Below, one piece after another: positions 9,686-18,074 of a stretch of DNA of 64,000 nucleotides. The stretch covers positions 248,001 to 312,000 of the forward strand of contig NZ_JABACI010000001.1 of assembly GCF_012524205.1 (NCBI RefSeq), read 5' to 3'. The notes below the pieces were generated by a model. That model was not told where the DNA came from. It searched no databases and was given only the letters and a program-made list of their open reading frames with translations. Source of the DNA: Microbacterium salsuginis (lineage in GTDB: Bacteria > Actinomycetota > Actinomycetes > Actinomycetales > Microbacteriaceae). Positions within the stretch are counted from its first letter, which is position 1. Each line of letters starts with the position of its first letter. The translations under genes and the position numbers were made by a program.

Positions 9686-10282
9686 ATGCCCGATGCCATC
9701 GCCGATGCCAAGCGGGCGCTGCGCGCTGAGATCCGCGAGCGGCGCCAGCTGCTCTCCGAGCAGGCGCGCGAGACGGCCGCGGACGGCATCCACGCACAGC
9801 TCGACGCGCTCGTCGACGAGCTCGGCGTCCGATCGATGTCGTGTTTCCTCTCGACGACGGCGGAGCCGGGCACCCGGGCTTTCGTGACGGATGCCGTGGC
9901 CCGCGGCATCCGGATCCTCCTTCCTGTGACGCGCACCGACGGTCTGCTCGACTGGGCGGTCGCCACCGCCGACGGCGACATCGCGGAGGGCATGTACGGC
10001 CTGCCCGAGCCGGTCGGCGAACTGCTCGGGCCGATCGCGGTCAACGACGTGGACCTGCTCGTGATCCCGGCCGCCGCCGTCGACGACACCGGCATGCGCC
10101 TGGGCTGGGGGCGAGGGTTCTTCGACAAGACCCTCGGCTCGATGCAGCGCTGCCCTCCGGTCTACGCGGTCGTCTACGACTCCGAGGTGATCGACGAGGT
10201 CCCCAGCGACGTCCACGACCAGCGCGTGACCGGAATCGTCACACCGACTCGCACCATCACCCTCGCGCCGACCCGGCGCTGA
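9686..10282 (+). CDS. 5-formyltetrahydrofolate cyclo-ligase
   Basis: This 198-aa enzyme uses ATP to convert 5-formyl-THF to 5,10-methenyl-THF. The N-terminal KRALRAEIRERRQLLS, the middle LLVIPAAAVDDTGMRLGWGRGFFDKTL (ATP/Mg site) and the ending DVHDQRVTGIVTPTR match the family. The length is normal. It is followed 26 bp later by the FmdB-like gene. Confidence 0.94.
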   Translation: MPDAIADAKRALRAEIRERRQLLSEQARETAADGIHAQLDALVDELGVRSMSCFLSTTAEPGTRAFVTDAVARGIRILLPVTRTDGLLDWAVATADGDIAEGMYGLPEPVGELLGPIAVNDVDLLVIPAAAVDDTGMRLGWGRGFFDKTLGSMQRCPPVYAVVYDSEVIDEVPSDVHDQRVTGIVTPTRTITLAPTRR

Positions 10283-10308
10283 ACGCACCCGAACCCTCCG
10301 AGAGAGCC

Positions 10309-10596
10309 ATGCCCACCTACGCCTACGCCTGCAAGCAGTGCGGTCACCGCTTCGACGCGGTGCAGTCCTTCGCCGACCCCACCCTCACCGAATGCCCCGA
10401 ATGCGGCGGGCCGCTGCGCAAGGAGTACGGCTCGATCGGCGTGACCTTCAACGGCTCCGGCTTCTACCGCACGGATTCCCGCGCCGGCGCGAAGACCGCC
10501 GGCGGCGGGTCGGATGCCTCGGGTAGCGCCCCCGCGCCCGCTCCGACATCATCGAAGTCGGAGGCGAAGGCCTCCCCCGCATCCACGGGTTCATGA
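10309..10596 (+). CDS. FmdB-family zinc ribbon protein
   Basis: This 95-aa protein begins MPTYAYACKQCGHRF, with two CxxC pairs (CKQC and CPEC) forming a zinc ribbon, and contains the family segment GFYRTD. The last 40 residues are Ala/Gly/Ser/Pro-rich and probably disordered. Family members are considered regulatory, but the target here is unknown. The gene precedes mscL on the same strand. Confidence 0.9.
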   Translation: MPTYAYACKQCGHRFDAVQSFADPTLTECPECGGPLRKEYGSIGVTFNGSGFYRTDSRAGAKTAGGGSDASGSAPAPAPTSSKSEAKASPASTGS

Positions 10597-10630
10597 CCGG
10601 CAGCCGCCGGGGCAAGTGAGGGGGATTCAC

Positions 10631-11047
10631 GTGATCAAGGGCTTCAAGGAGTTCATTCTCCGCGGCAACGTCATCGATCTGGCGGTCGCAGTCGTCATCG
10701 GCGCGGCTTTCACGGCCATCGTCAACGCGCTCGTCGAGGGCTTCATCAATCCGCTCATCGGCGTCATCTTCCAGCTCGGCGATTTGAGCAGCTGGGTCTG
10801 GGAGGTCCCGACGCTGTCGGGCGGTGTCTCCAGCTTCGCGATCGGCGCCATCGTCGGCGCGCTCATCAATTTCCTCGCTGTCGCGGTCATCGTCTACTTC
10901 GTCTTCGTCATGCCGATGAACCACTGGAAGGAGCGCCAGGCTGCGAAGGCCGGCACCGGCGCACCTGAGGAGGAGCCGCTGCCCACCGAGCAGGAGCTCC
11001 TGGTGCAGATCCGCGACCTGCTCGAGAAGACCACGCCCGCTCGTTGA
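10631..11047 (+). CDS. mscL: Large-conductance mechanosensitive channel
   Basis: This 138-aa protein opens as an emergency release valve under osmotic downshock. The N-terminal FKEFILRGNVIDLAVAVVIG, with the pore-lining glycine-rich TM1, and a second helix INFLAVAVIVYFVFVMPMN are both present, followed by a cytoplasmic helical bundle (EQELLVQIRDLLEK). The start is GTG with GAGGGGG upstream. The last two codons and the stop (GCT CGT TGA) fall in the beginning of the palindromic repeat, so the repeat defines the C terminus. Confidence 0.95.
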   Translation: MIKGFKEFILRGNVIDLAVAVVIGAAFTAIVNALVEGFINPLIGVIFQLGDLSSWVWEVPTLSGGVSSFAIGAIVGALINFLAVAVIVYFVFVMPMNHWKERQAAKAGTGAPEEEPLPTEQELLVQIRDLLEKTTPAR

Positions 11048-11204
11048 GCGAGCGGCAAGAATCCCGGTCGTTGAGCGAGCGAGCGCCAGCGAGCGAGACG
11101 AAACGCCCCGGAACATCCGCGAAGCCTCGACGCGTTTCGTCTCGCTCCGCTCGCTCAGCGACCGGGGTCAGGGGCTCGTCTCGCTCCGCTCGCTCAACGA
11201 CCGG
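11038..11204. repeat. Cluster of palindromic repeat arms downstream of mscL
   Basis: A partial left arm CGCTCGTTGAGCGAGCGG lies at 11038-11055, a full palindrome at 11065-11164 (arms CGGTCGTTGAGCGAGCG and its complement, with the GAGACGAAACG motif inside), and an extra right arm at 11175-11204. The cluster fills the space between convergent mscL and the 11213-11410 gene, where it may end transcription from both sides. A related unit is inside hemL. Confidence 0.85.
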
Positions 11205-11212
11205 AACGCCGC

Positions 11213-11410
11213 TCAGTAGTGCGGCGGGACGTCTCGCTTGAGGCGCTCGTCGTTCGGACCCTTTGAGATCCCGGATGCCTCGGCCGAGGTGTCCGGGATC
11301 TCTTCTTCGTCTGCGGGTACCGGTTCGGGCGTGGTCCCGGGTGCAGGCGTGAGCTTGGCCCGACGGGACCCGGGCACCCGCTCGATCCGCTGACGCCTAG
11401 TCGACGACAT
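11213..11410 (-). CDS. Small conserved hypothetical protein
   Basis: This 65-aa protein starts at ATG MSSTRRQRIERVPGS, 14 bp inside the end of the upstream helicase-like gene, in another frame. It is basic at the N terminus, then acidic and proline-rich, and ends LKRDVPPHY. There is no membrane segment and no recognised domain. The overlap with the large gene suggests coupled translation. The function is unknown. Confidence 0.6.
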   Translation of the reverse strand: MSSTRRQRIERVPGSRRAKLTPAPGTTPEPVPADEEEIPDTSAEASGISKGPNDERLKRDVPPHY

Positions 11411-14400
11411 CGATGGGCTGCGTCTCGCTGTCGACGCGCGGGGCGTCGGGCGGTACGCCGAGCATCGCGGCGATGCGCTTGGCGACATCCGCGGGATCGC
11501 GATAGAGGTCGAACGAGTGCACGCGCACGTAGTGCCAGCCGAGGCGCCGCAGCACCTGCGGGCGCAGACGGAGCGATTCGCGCAGCGACTCGCCGATCGT
11601 CTCGGGGTCGCTCTCGACCACCACCGCCTTGCCGTCGTACTGGGCGACGAGCGGCAGCCGGCCACGGTAGTGGACGTCGACAGACAGTCCTGCGCGGCGC
11701 AGCTCGCGTGCGAGGGCCAGCGTGAGCGGGTCGGCGAGGTCTTCGAGCCGCGCCTCGCGCGCACGCGCGGCGATGCCGCCGAGGATCGTCATGAGCGTCG
11801 CGGCACCGTATTCGAGGCGGCCGTCGTCGAAGGCGGATGGGCGGATCGACGACACGATCACCATCGAGCGCCGGGCCCGTGTCATGCCGACGGTCAGCAG
11901 CCGCTCGCCGTCCGGCGTCGAGAGGTCGCCGAAGTCGCTCAGCACGCGACCGTGCTTGGTGAGGCCGAAGCCGAGCGAGAAGATGACCCGGTCGCGGCTC
12001 TCGGCGACCGACTCCTCGAGCGTCAGCACGGCGAACGGCTCGGCGGTATCGCGCGAGACGAAGTCGGCGACGTCGGAGCGTCCCGCAAAGGCCGCCTCGA
12101 CAGCGGCGCGGATGCGCTCGGCGTGCCGGGTGCTCGCCGTGACGACCATGAGCGACTCGCTGCCACGATTGACGGCATGCTCGACGACGAGCGTCACGAC
12201 GCGGGCCACTTCGGCGTCGGGACTCTCGACGGCGCCGGTGATCGGGTCGGGCGTGCCGTTCCCGCCCTCGACGTAGTCCACCGCGAGGCTGCCGCGACCG
12301 AGGTACGAGCCGGCCCACGGCAGCGACACCAGCTCGCCGCCGTAGAACGCGTCGTTGACGAGCTCGGCCAGGTCTTCGCCGCCCGCGCGGTAGCTGCGGG
12401 TGAGCGTCTCGACAGGCAGCAGCTCGGCGAGGCGTTCGAACACGCTCGTCGTGTCGAAGGGCACCTCGGACTCGTCCTCCTGAGGCGCCGCGGTCGTCGA
12501 TCCCGGACCCGGAGCACTCGAGAAGCTCGCGGCGACGCGGAACGGCGTCGGCTTCTGGGTGACCGGGTCTCCGAAGGCGACCACCTGCACAGCGCGGCGC
12601 AGCGCGGGCGCGGCCTCGGCCAGGCACAGGGCCGCTGCATCCGCCACCACGACGACGTCGAATCCGATCGACGCGGGGATGCGAGGAACGTCGTAGGGCG
12701 AGGCCAGCCACACCGGCGCGAGCGTGCGAGAGAGCGTCGGCGCAACCGCGGCGAGTTCGCCCGCCGAGATCGTGCCGCGCTTCAACGCCTTCTTGAGCGC
12801 ATCGGCCTCATCGGCGTGGTCGACGATGCCGATGCGCCACTGCGTCGCCAGCTGCGCCGCGAGAAGGGGGCCGGATGCCGCAGCATGGGCTTCGTCGACG
12901 AGCCGGAAGTCGCGCTCGAGCCGGTCGACGACGGCGGTGTTCGCGCCGAGGACCGCCCGATCGGTGCGCAGCAGCAGCTCGAGGGCCGACTGCCACCAGG
13001 CGAACTCGAGCTCGGCGGCGACGCGGTCTTCGGGCACGTGCCGCACCGACAGCTCGGTGAGCAGCGGCTCGAGGCCGAGTGCGGCCAGCTCGGTGCGCAG
13101 CGTCGCGCGCTCCTTGAGGTTGTCGAAGACGTCGGAGTCGGCGGCGAGTCCCGCGAGTGTGCGCACGAGCTGCTTCACGGGCATGCTCGCCAGCTGCTCC
13201 GGCGCCTCGCGGCCGAGGACCGCGTCGAGCTCGGCGAGGTCGGCGTCCACGCGCTGCCACGCGACGTGCACGTCGCTGAGTCCCAGGGGCAGCTCCGGGC
13301 TGACACCGGCATCGACATAGCGCTGCCACTCGGTCCGCTGCTGCTGGATGCGCACCAGCGCCTCGTGCATGTCGGGCACGTGCACGCCCGGCCGCACGTA
13401 CTCCCGCGACAGCCGGCGCAGGCGACGGCGGTTCGCATTCGTCATGTTCGGCGAATCGCGCCGCGACCCGTGCGCCTGGATCAGCTCGCCCAGCGGGCGC
13501 TCGTAGACGGTCAGGCTGAATCGGTCGAGCGAGTCGCGGATGCCCTGCAGCAGCCGCAGGTAGGTGCCGAGTTCCGCGATCGTGCGGAACGGCCGCATGC
13601 GCGTCTGCCCGATCAGCTCGTAGCCACGCTCCAGCAGGCTCGGCACATCGCTGCGATGCAGTTTGCCCGCCAGCGCGTGCGCCGCACGGGCCTGGTCGAC
13701 GGTCGCGAAGGTGACGCCGTACCAGGGCGAGTCGTCCGGACCGAAGCGGAACTCACCCAGTCGTGCGGCGGCGGCGAGCTTGCTCGCGGCCTCGCGGCGC
13801 GTGGTGGCCAGACGCTCGAGCGCGTCGACGTCGAACCGCGCCGCGGTCTGCGGCGGCGCATCCCCCTCGGCGAGTGACGCGAGCGCGCGCAGGATCTCGA
13901 GCACCGAGACGCCGAGTGACGGATGCCGCGCCGTCACAGCGGCGCGGTAGTCGCGGAGCACTCCCCGCAGGCGCACGAGCGCGTCGTCGATGTCGGCGAC
14001 CTTGGGCGGCTGCGACTTCTCATTGCGCCCGATGGCGCGGATGAGGTCGCGCTGCAACCGGTCGGGCGAGACCGCCAGTCCGGCGAGCCCGACGCCGGCG
14101 AGGCGGTGCCGCACGCCGTCGAGGGTCGACCGGCGGGCGCTCACGACGAGCACCCGCTTGCCGTCGCGCACGAGGGCGCCGACGGCGTTGATGACGGTCT
14201 GGGTGCCGCCGGTGCCCGGAAGCGTGTGGACGACGAGCGACTGGCCGGCGGCGATCCGTGCGAGCACCTGCTCCTGCTCGGAGTCGGCGTCGAGCAGGAG
14301 CATGTCCGCCGCAGGCGGCCGGTCGTCGGGGCTCGTCAACGCCGGCGCTTCGCGCCGCGCCGTGAGGGCTTCGCGATCGGCGGGGTGCCCCGCCAGCGCG

Positions 14401-15161
14401 TTGAGAACGGGGTGATTCAGATCGGCGGCGTCGGCGGCCATCGGCCCGCCGACGTCGGCGAAGCTCGACACCAGCAGACGAGGGCTGACGGCATACGACT
14501 CGATCGAGGATGTCAGCGCCCGTAGGTGGTCGATGACCGGCTGCGGCTTGAACACGCCCCCGTCGTACGCGAGCGCCGACAGGCCGCCGGCGTCGATCGA
14601 GATGCCGAAGTGGGTGCGCAGCGCACGGACCAGTTCGGGGTTGACCGAGAACGTGCCGTGCAGCTTCAGCTCGAAGTCGCCATGGTGGCGGCGGATCGCG
14701 AGAGGCCGCAGCAGCACGGGTGCCGTGCAGGCCATCCCACCGATGCGCCACGAGGCGAGGCCGACAGCGAGCCGCACCGAGTCGAGACCGCGCGTGGTGC
14801 GCAGTTCGAGGTTCTTCGCGGTGATGCGCTCGGCGGCGAGCCGGGCACCGCGCAGCGCGACCTCGTCGCGGAACAGGTTCGACAGCAGCGTCGATCGTCC
14901 GGTGATGAACTGGGGAAGGCTGCCCGGGTGTGCCTTCGTGATCTCGATCGCGGCGTCGGCGTCCGCGAAGTGCAGCAGCGTCGAGCGGCCGCCGAGAGCC
15001 GCGGACTGCTGACGCAGCCGATCCCGCTCCGGCTCGGCGACATGGACGACGGTGACGTCCGGTTCGGCGAGGCCGAGGTCGCCGGGGGTCACGTCGTACC
15101 CGGGCACGGCGTCCTCTGCGCCGACCACGGCGCTCCGTTCTCCTCGCCACACACGAGCCAC
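11397..15161 (-). CDS. Very large SF1-helicase-like AAA protein with degenerate Walker A
   Basis: About 1254 aa. Residues 1-250 are a family-specific N-terminal region (HPGSLPQFITGRSTLLSNLFRDE). A P-loop position follows at about residue 300 but reads LPGTGGTQT, where helicases have GTGK-T/S; the ATP-binding lysine is Gly. A long helical stretch comes next. Then come VDFVSR and LTLEESVAESRDRVIFSLGFGLTKHG, and a motif VI-like VGMTRARRSMVIVSS. The C terminus (LRRLGWHYVRVHSFDLYRDP) resembles the nuclease-like tail found on such helicases. I chose the GTG giving MARVWRGERSAVVG; other GTG codons lie at 15152 and 15128, the latter with a better AGGAG. The role in DNA metabolism is inferred. Confidence 0.75.
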   Translation of the reverse strand: MARVWRGERSAVVGAEDAVPGYDVTPGDLGLAEPDVTVVHVAEPERDRLRQQSAALGGRSTLLHFADADAAIEITKAHPGSLPQFITGRSTLLSNLFRDEVALRGARLAAERITAKNLELRTTRGLDSVRLAVGLASWRIGGMACTAPVLLRPLAIRRHHGDFELKLHGTFSVNPELVRALRTHFGISIDAGGLSALAYDGGVFKPQPVIDHLRALTSSIESYAVSPRLLVSSFADVGGPMAADAADLNHPVLNALAGHPADREALTARREAPALTSPDDRPPAADMLLLDADSEQEQVLARIAAGQSLVVHTLPGTGGTQTVINAVGALVRDGKRVLVVSARRSTLDGVRHRLAGVGLAGLAVSPDRLQRDLIRAIGRNEKSQPPKVADIDDALVRLRGVLRDYRAAVTARHPSLGVSVLEILRALASLAEGDAPPQTAARFDVDALERLATTRREAASKLAAAARLGEFRFGPDDSPWYGVTFATVDQARAAHALAGKLHRSDVPSLLERGYELIGQTRMRPFRTIAELGTYLRLLQGIRDSLDRFSLTVYERPLGELIQAHGSRRDSPNMTNANRRRLRRLSREYVRPGVHVPDMHEALVRIQQQRTEWQRYVDAGVSPELPLGLSDVHVAWQRVDADLAELDAVLGREAPEQLASMPVKQLVRTLAGLAADSDVFDNLKERATLRTELAALGLEPLLTELSVRHVPEDRVAAELEFAWWQSALELLLRTDRAVLGANTAVVDRLERDFRLVDEAHAAASGPLLAAQLATQWRIGIVDHADEADALKKALKRGTISAGELAAVAPTLSRTLAPVWLASPYDVPRIPASIGFDVVVVADAAALCLAEAAPALRRAVQVVAFGDPVTQKPTPFRVAASFSSAPGPGSTTAAPQEDESEVPFDTTSVFERLAELLPVETLTRSYRAGGEDLAELVNDAFYGGELVSLPWAGSYLGRGSLAVDYVEGGNGTPDPITGAVESPDAEVARVVTLVVEHAVNRGSESLMVVTASTRHAERIRAAVEAAFAGRSDVADFVSRDTAEPFAVLTLEESVAESRDRVIFSLGFGLTKHGRVLSDFGDLSTPDGERLLTVGMTRARRSMVIVSSIRPSAFDDGRLEYGAATLMTILGGIAARAREARLEDLADPLTLALARELRRAGLSVDVHYRGRLPLVAQYDGKAVVVESDPETIGESLRESLRLRPQVLRRLGWHYVRVHSFDLYRDPADVAKRIAAMLGVPPDAPRVDSETQPIDVVD

Positions 15162-15322
15162 CCTAAGCGCGACACGCTCAGGGCACTTGCAATGGACCTG
15201 AGTTTCGCGGTATTGGCGCGCCGGGCGATGGCGGCTCCTCCCCAGGCGCTCCCACACGCGGGTTGCCCACAGTCCGGTCGTGCACCGAGCGCCGCGTCGG
15301 ATCGAGCGGCCAGGATGGGCAC

Positions 15323-15868
15323 ATGACCACGCCGGAACCGCCCCGCTATCGCGTCAATCCGTCGCCGATCGGCGACATCCTGATCGTCACCACCGGCGAG
15401 GGCATCGTCACCCTCCATCCGTTCGACGGCACGCTGCATTCCGAACTGGAGCGCATCGCTCTGCGACTGCGAGCCCTCCCCGTGCCCGAGGACGAGCCCG
15501 GCCAGGACGACGGGCCCGACCCGGTGGCCGCGGCGGCCGCCGTGCAACTGGACGAGTACTTCGACGGGACGCGCCGCGAGTTCGACGTGCCCCTGGATTG
15601 GCGGCTGGTGCGCGGCTTCACGCGGGCAGCGCTGCAGGCCGTGCGCGAGATCCCGTACGGCGAGACGGCCGGCTACGGCGAGGTGGCGATCGCCGCCGGC
15701 TCTCCGCGCGCGGCACGAGCGGTGGGCACCGCGTGCGCGACCACACCGTTCTCGATCGTGGTGCCGGTGCATCGGGTCGTGCGCGCAGACGGCTCGCTCG
15801 GCGAGTACGGCGGCCGCCCCGAGATGAAGCAGTACCTCATCGACCTCGAACGGGCGTCGGACGTGTAG
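15323..15868 (+). CDS. O6-alkylguanine-DNA alkyltransferase homologue lacking the acceptor cysteine
   Basis: This 181-aa protein has the full alkyltransferase layout: an N-terminal domain, a helix-turn-helix (IPYGETAGYGEVAIAAGSPRAARAVG), and an active-site loop followed by DGSLGEYGG. The catalytic motif PCHR reads PVHR, with Val149 in place of the cysteine that accepts the alkyl group (codon GTG). It therefore cannot act as a suicide methyltransferase. It may work like alkyltransferase-like proteins, which bind O6-alkylguanine and hand it to nucleotide excision repair; those usually have Trp at this place (inference). Confidence 0.88.
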   Translation: MTTPEPPRYRVNPSPIGDILIVTTGEGIVTLHPFDGTLHSELERIALRLRALPVPEDEPGQDDGPDPVAAAAAVQLDEYFDGTRREFDVPLDWRLVRGFTRAALQAVREIPYGETAGYGEVAIAAGSPRAARAVGTACATTPFSIVVPVHRVVRADGSLGEYGGRPEMKQYLIDLERASDV

Positions 15869-15885
15869 GCCGTCCGTCACGCCGG

Positions 15886-15917
15886 GCGGCCCGGGTGGAG
15901 CTGTCCACCCGGGCCGC
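15886..15917. terminator. Bidirectional hairpin terminator
   Basis: Perfect 14-bp arms GCGGCCCGGGTGGA and TCCACCCGGGCCGC surround a 4-nt loop. They lie between the convergent alkyltransferase and symporter genes. Confidence 0.85.
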
Positions 15918-15937
15918 ATTCCTCCGATCGATCGGGA

Positions 15938-17569
15938 TCAGTGGTGCGTGGCCTTCTCGGCGCCGAAGCCGGTCAGCGAGCGCACCTCCATCTCGGCGGC
16001 CTTCACCGGGTCCTCGGGTTTACGCGAGGTGACGGTGCCCAGCCAGCCCAGGAAGAACCCGAGCGGGATCGAGACGATGCCGGGGTTGTTCAGCGGCCAG
16101 ATGGCCGTGCCGACCTTGAAGACACTCGTCTCTGCCCCCCAGAACACCGGCGACAGCACGATGAGGATGATGGCCGCGGCCAGTCCCCCGTACATGCTCC
16201 ACACCGCGCCGCGGGTGTTGAACCGGCGCCAGAAGAGCGAGTACAGGATCGTGGGCAGGTTCGCCGATGCCGCGACCGCGAAGGCCAGCGCGACGAGGAA
16301 CGCCACGTTCTGCCCCTGCACGGCGATGCCTCCGAGGATCGCGAGCACGCCGATCACGACCACCGTGCGCCGAGCGACCTTGACCTCGCCGTCGGGCGGC
16401 ACGTTGCCCTTCTTCACCACGTTGGCGTAGATGTCGTGAGCGAACGACGCCGCAGCGGTGATCGTGAGACCCGCGACCACCGCGAGGATCGTAGCGAACG
16501 CCACGGCCGAGATGAAGCCGAGCAACAGCGGACCGCCCAGCGCGAGGGCGAGCAGCGGTGCCGCCGAGTTGACCCCGCCCGGTGCCGCCTTGATGGTCTC
16601 GGGGCCGACAAGGGCGCCCGCGCCGTAGCCGAGCACGAGGGTCAGCAGGTAGAAGAGGCCGATCAGCCAGATGGCCCAGACCACCGACCGGCGGGCCTCC
16701 TTCGCCGTCGGCACCGTGTAGAAGCGCATCAGCACGTGCGGCAGACCCGCCGTACCCAGTACCAGGGCGATCGCGAGCGAGATGAAGTCCCACGGGTTCG
16801 CGCCGTACTGCAGCCCCGGCCCGAGGATGGCATCCTGCGGATCGGAGGTGGACTGGGCGACGGCGCTCTCGAGCAGCGTGTTGAGGTTGAACCCGTTGAT
16901 GGCGAGCACCCAGATCGTCATGACCAGCGCGCCGCCGATGAGCAGGAACGCCTTCACGATCTGCACCCAGGTCGTGCCCTTCATGCCGCCCACCAGCACG
17001 TACACGATCATGAGCACGCCGACGACCGCGACGACCAGCGAGATGCCGATGGCGTCGTCGATGCCCAGCAGCAGCGCGACCAGTCCCCCCGCGCCGGCCA
17101 TCTGAGCGAGCAGGTAGAAGAAGCACACGGCGAGCGTCGTGATCGCCGCAGCCATCCGCACCGGCCCCTGCTTGAGACGGAACGACAGGACGTCGGCCAT
17201 CGTGAACTTGCCGGTGTTCCGCATGAGCTCGGCGACCAGCAGCAGTGCCACCAGCCATGCCACGAGGAACCCGATCGAATACAGGAATCCGTCGTACCCG
17301 TTGATAGCGATCGCGCCGCAGATACCCAGGAACGACGCCGCCGAGAGGTAATCGCCGGAGATGGCGAAGCCGTTCTGAGGACCGGTGAAGGATCGCCCCG
17401 CCGCGTAGTAGTCGGCCGCGGTCTTGTTGTTGCGACTGGCGCGGATGACGATGAACAGCGTGATGGCGACGAAGGCGCCGAAGATCGACATGTTCAGCAG
17501 CGGGTTGTTCTCCACCGTGCTCACGCTGCTCTCGATGGCGGTGTGGATGGCTCCGAGAACGTCGTTCAT
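15938..17569 (-). CDS. Cation/acetate-type symporter (sodium:solute symporter family)
   Basis: This 543-aa membrane protein has about 13 predicted helices. The SSS pattern is clear: ADYYAAGRSFTGPQNGFAISGDYLSAASFLG, VLVGGMKGTTWVQIVKAFLL, and AVAASANLPTILYSLFWRRFNTRGAVWSM. This is the ActP/MctC branch, taking up acetate or other short monocarboxylates with a cation. The ATG overlaps the DUF485 stop by 4 bp. Confidence 0.9.
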   Translation of the reverse strand: MNDVLGAIHTAIESSVSTVENNPLLNMSIFGAFVAITLFIVIRASRNNKTAADYYAAGRSFTGPQNGFAISGDYLSAASFLGICGAIAINGYDGFLYSIGFLVAWLVALLLVAELMRNTGKFTMADVLSFRLKQGPVRMAAAITTLAVCFFYLLAQMAGAGGLVALLLGIDDAIGISLVVAVVGVLMIVYVLVGGMKGTTWVQIVKAFLLIGGALVMTIWVLAINGFNLNTLLESAVAQSTSDPQDAILGPGLQYGANPWDFISLAIALVLGTAGLPHVLMRFYTVPTAKEARRSVVWAIWLIGLFYLLTLVLGYGAGALVGPETIKAAPGGVNSAAPLLALALGGPLLLGFISAVAFATILAVVAGLTITAAASFAHDIYANVVKKGNVPPDGEVKVARRTVVVIGVLAILGGIAVQGQNVAFLVALAFAVAASANLPTILYSLFWRRFNTRGAVWSMYGGLAAAIILIVLSPVFWGAETSVFKVGTAIWPLNNPGIVSIPLGFFLGWLGTVTSRKPEDPVKAAEMEVRSLTGFGAEKATHH

Positions 17570-17916
17570 GACAAGCCCTCCTGCTTCTCGAGGTCGGCGC
17601 GGATCTCTTCGGCGATCGGGTCGAGCTTGCGGTTCGCGTACCAGACGTAGGCCATCGTGATGGCGAAGGTCGTGACGAACTGGCCGAGCCCGAACAGCAG
17701 CCCGACGGTGATGTCGCCCCACACGCGCTGCGACATGAACTCACGCGCGAACGACGAGAGCAGGACGTACGCGAAGTACCAGACGAGGAATGCGATCGCG
17801 AGCGGGAACACGAACCCGCGCTGCCGCTTCTTCAGTTCGACGAACCGCGGGGACTCCTCCACCGCGACGTAGTCGATGCCGCCCGGCGGGGCGATATCGG
17901 TTCTCGGATCGGACAT
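17566..17916 (-). CDS. DUF485 membrane protein, symporter partner
   Basis: This 116-aa protein has two membrane helices (FVFPLAIAFLVWYFAYVLLSSF and ITVGLLFGLGQFVTTFAITMAYVWYA) and the DUF485 motif ending YANRKLDPIAEEIR. DUF485 proteins are regularly encoded just before ActP-type symporters. Here the two genes overlap by 4 bp. The ATG is preceded by AAGGAGG. Confidence 0.92.
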   Translation of the reverse strand: MSDPRTDIAPPGGIDYVAVEESPRFVELKKRQRGFVFPLAIAFLVWYFAYVLLSSFAREFMSQRVWGDITVGLLFGLGQFVTTFAITMAYVWYANRKLDPIAEEIRADLEKQEGLS

Positions 17917-18074
17917 GTGGCCTCCTTGCCTCATGGTCGGACGCACCTGTGCGCCCTTGGGGGGGAAACGCCCGGGCACCGGCACATGACTGCCCGAACG
18001 GCCGATATCCCGAGTGGTATGGTCGACGCTACGAAAACCGGCGAGGATGCCGTCACCCCCGGAAGTAGGTAGTC

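Noticed and set aside
11038..11204. CRISPR-like repeat array
   Set aside because: The repeats are palindromic arms in alternating orientation, without regular spacers or cas genes.
11517..13877. 786-codon open frame on the plus strand
   Set aside because: It is antisense to the large helicase-like gene and Arg/Gly/Asp-rich without domains, as expected from high GC shadowing.
15941..17650. 569-codon open frame on the plus strand
   Set aside because: It is the mirror of the acetate symporter gene; the translation is hydrophilic low-complexity with no family.
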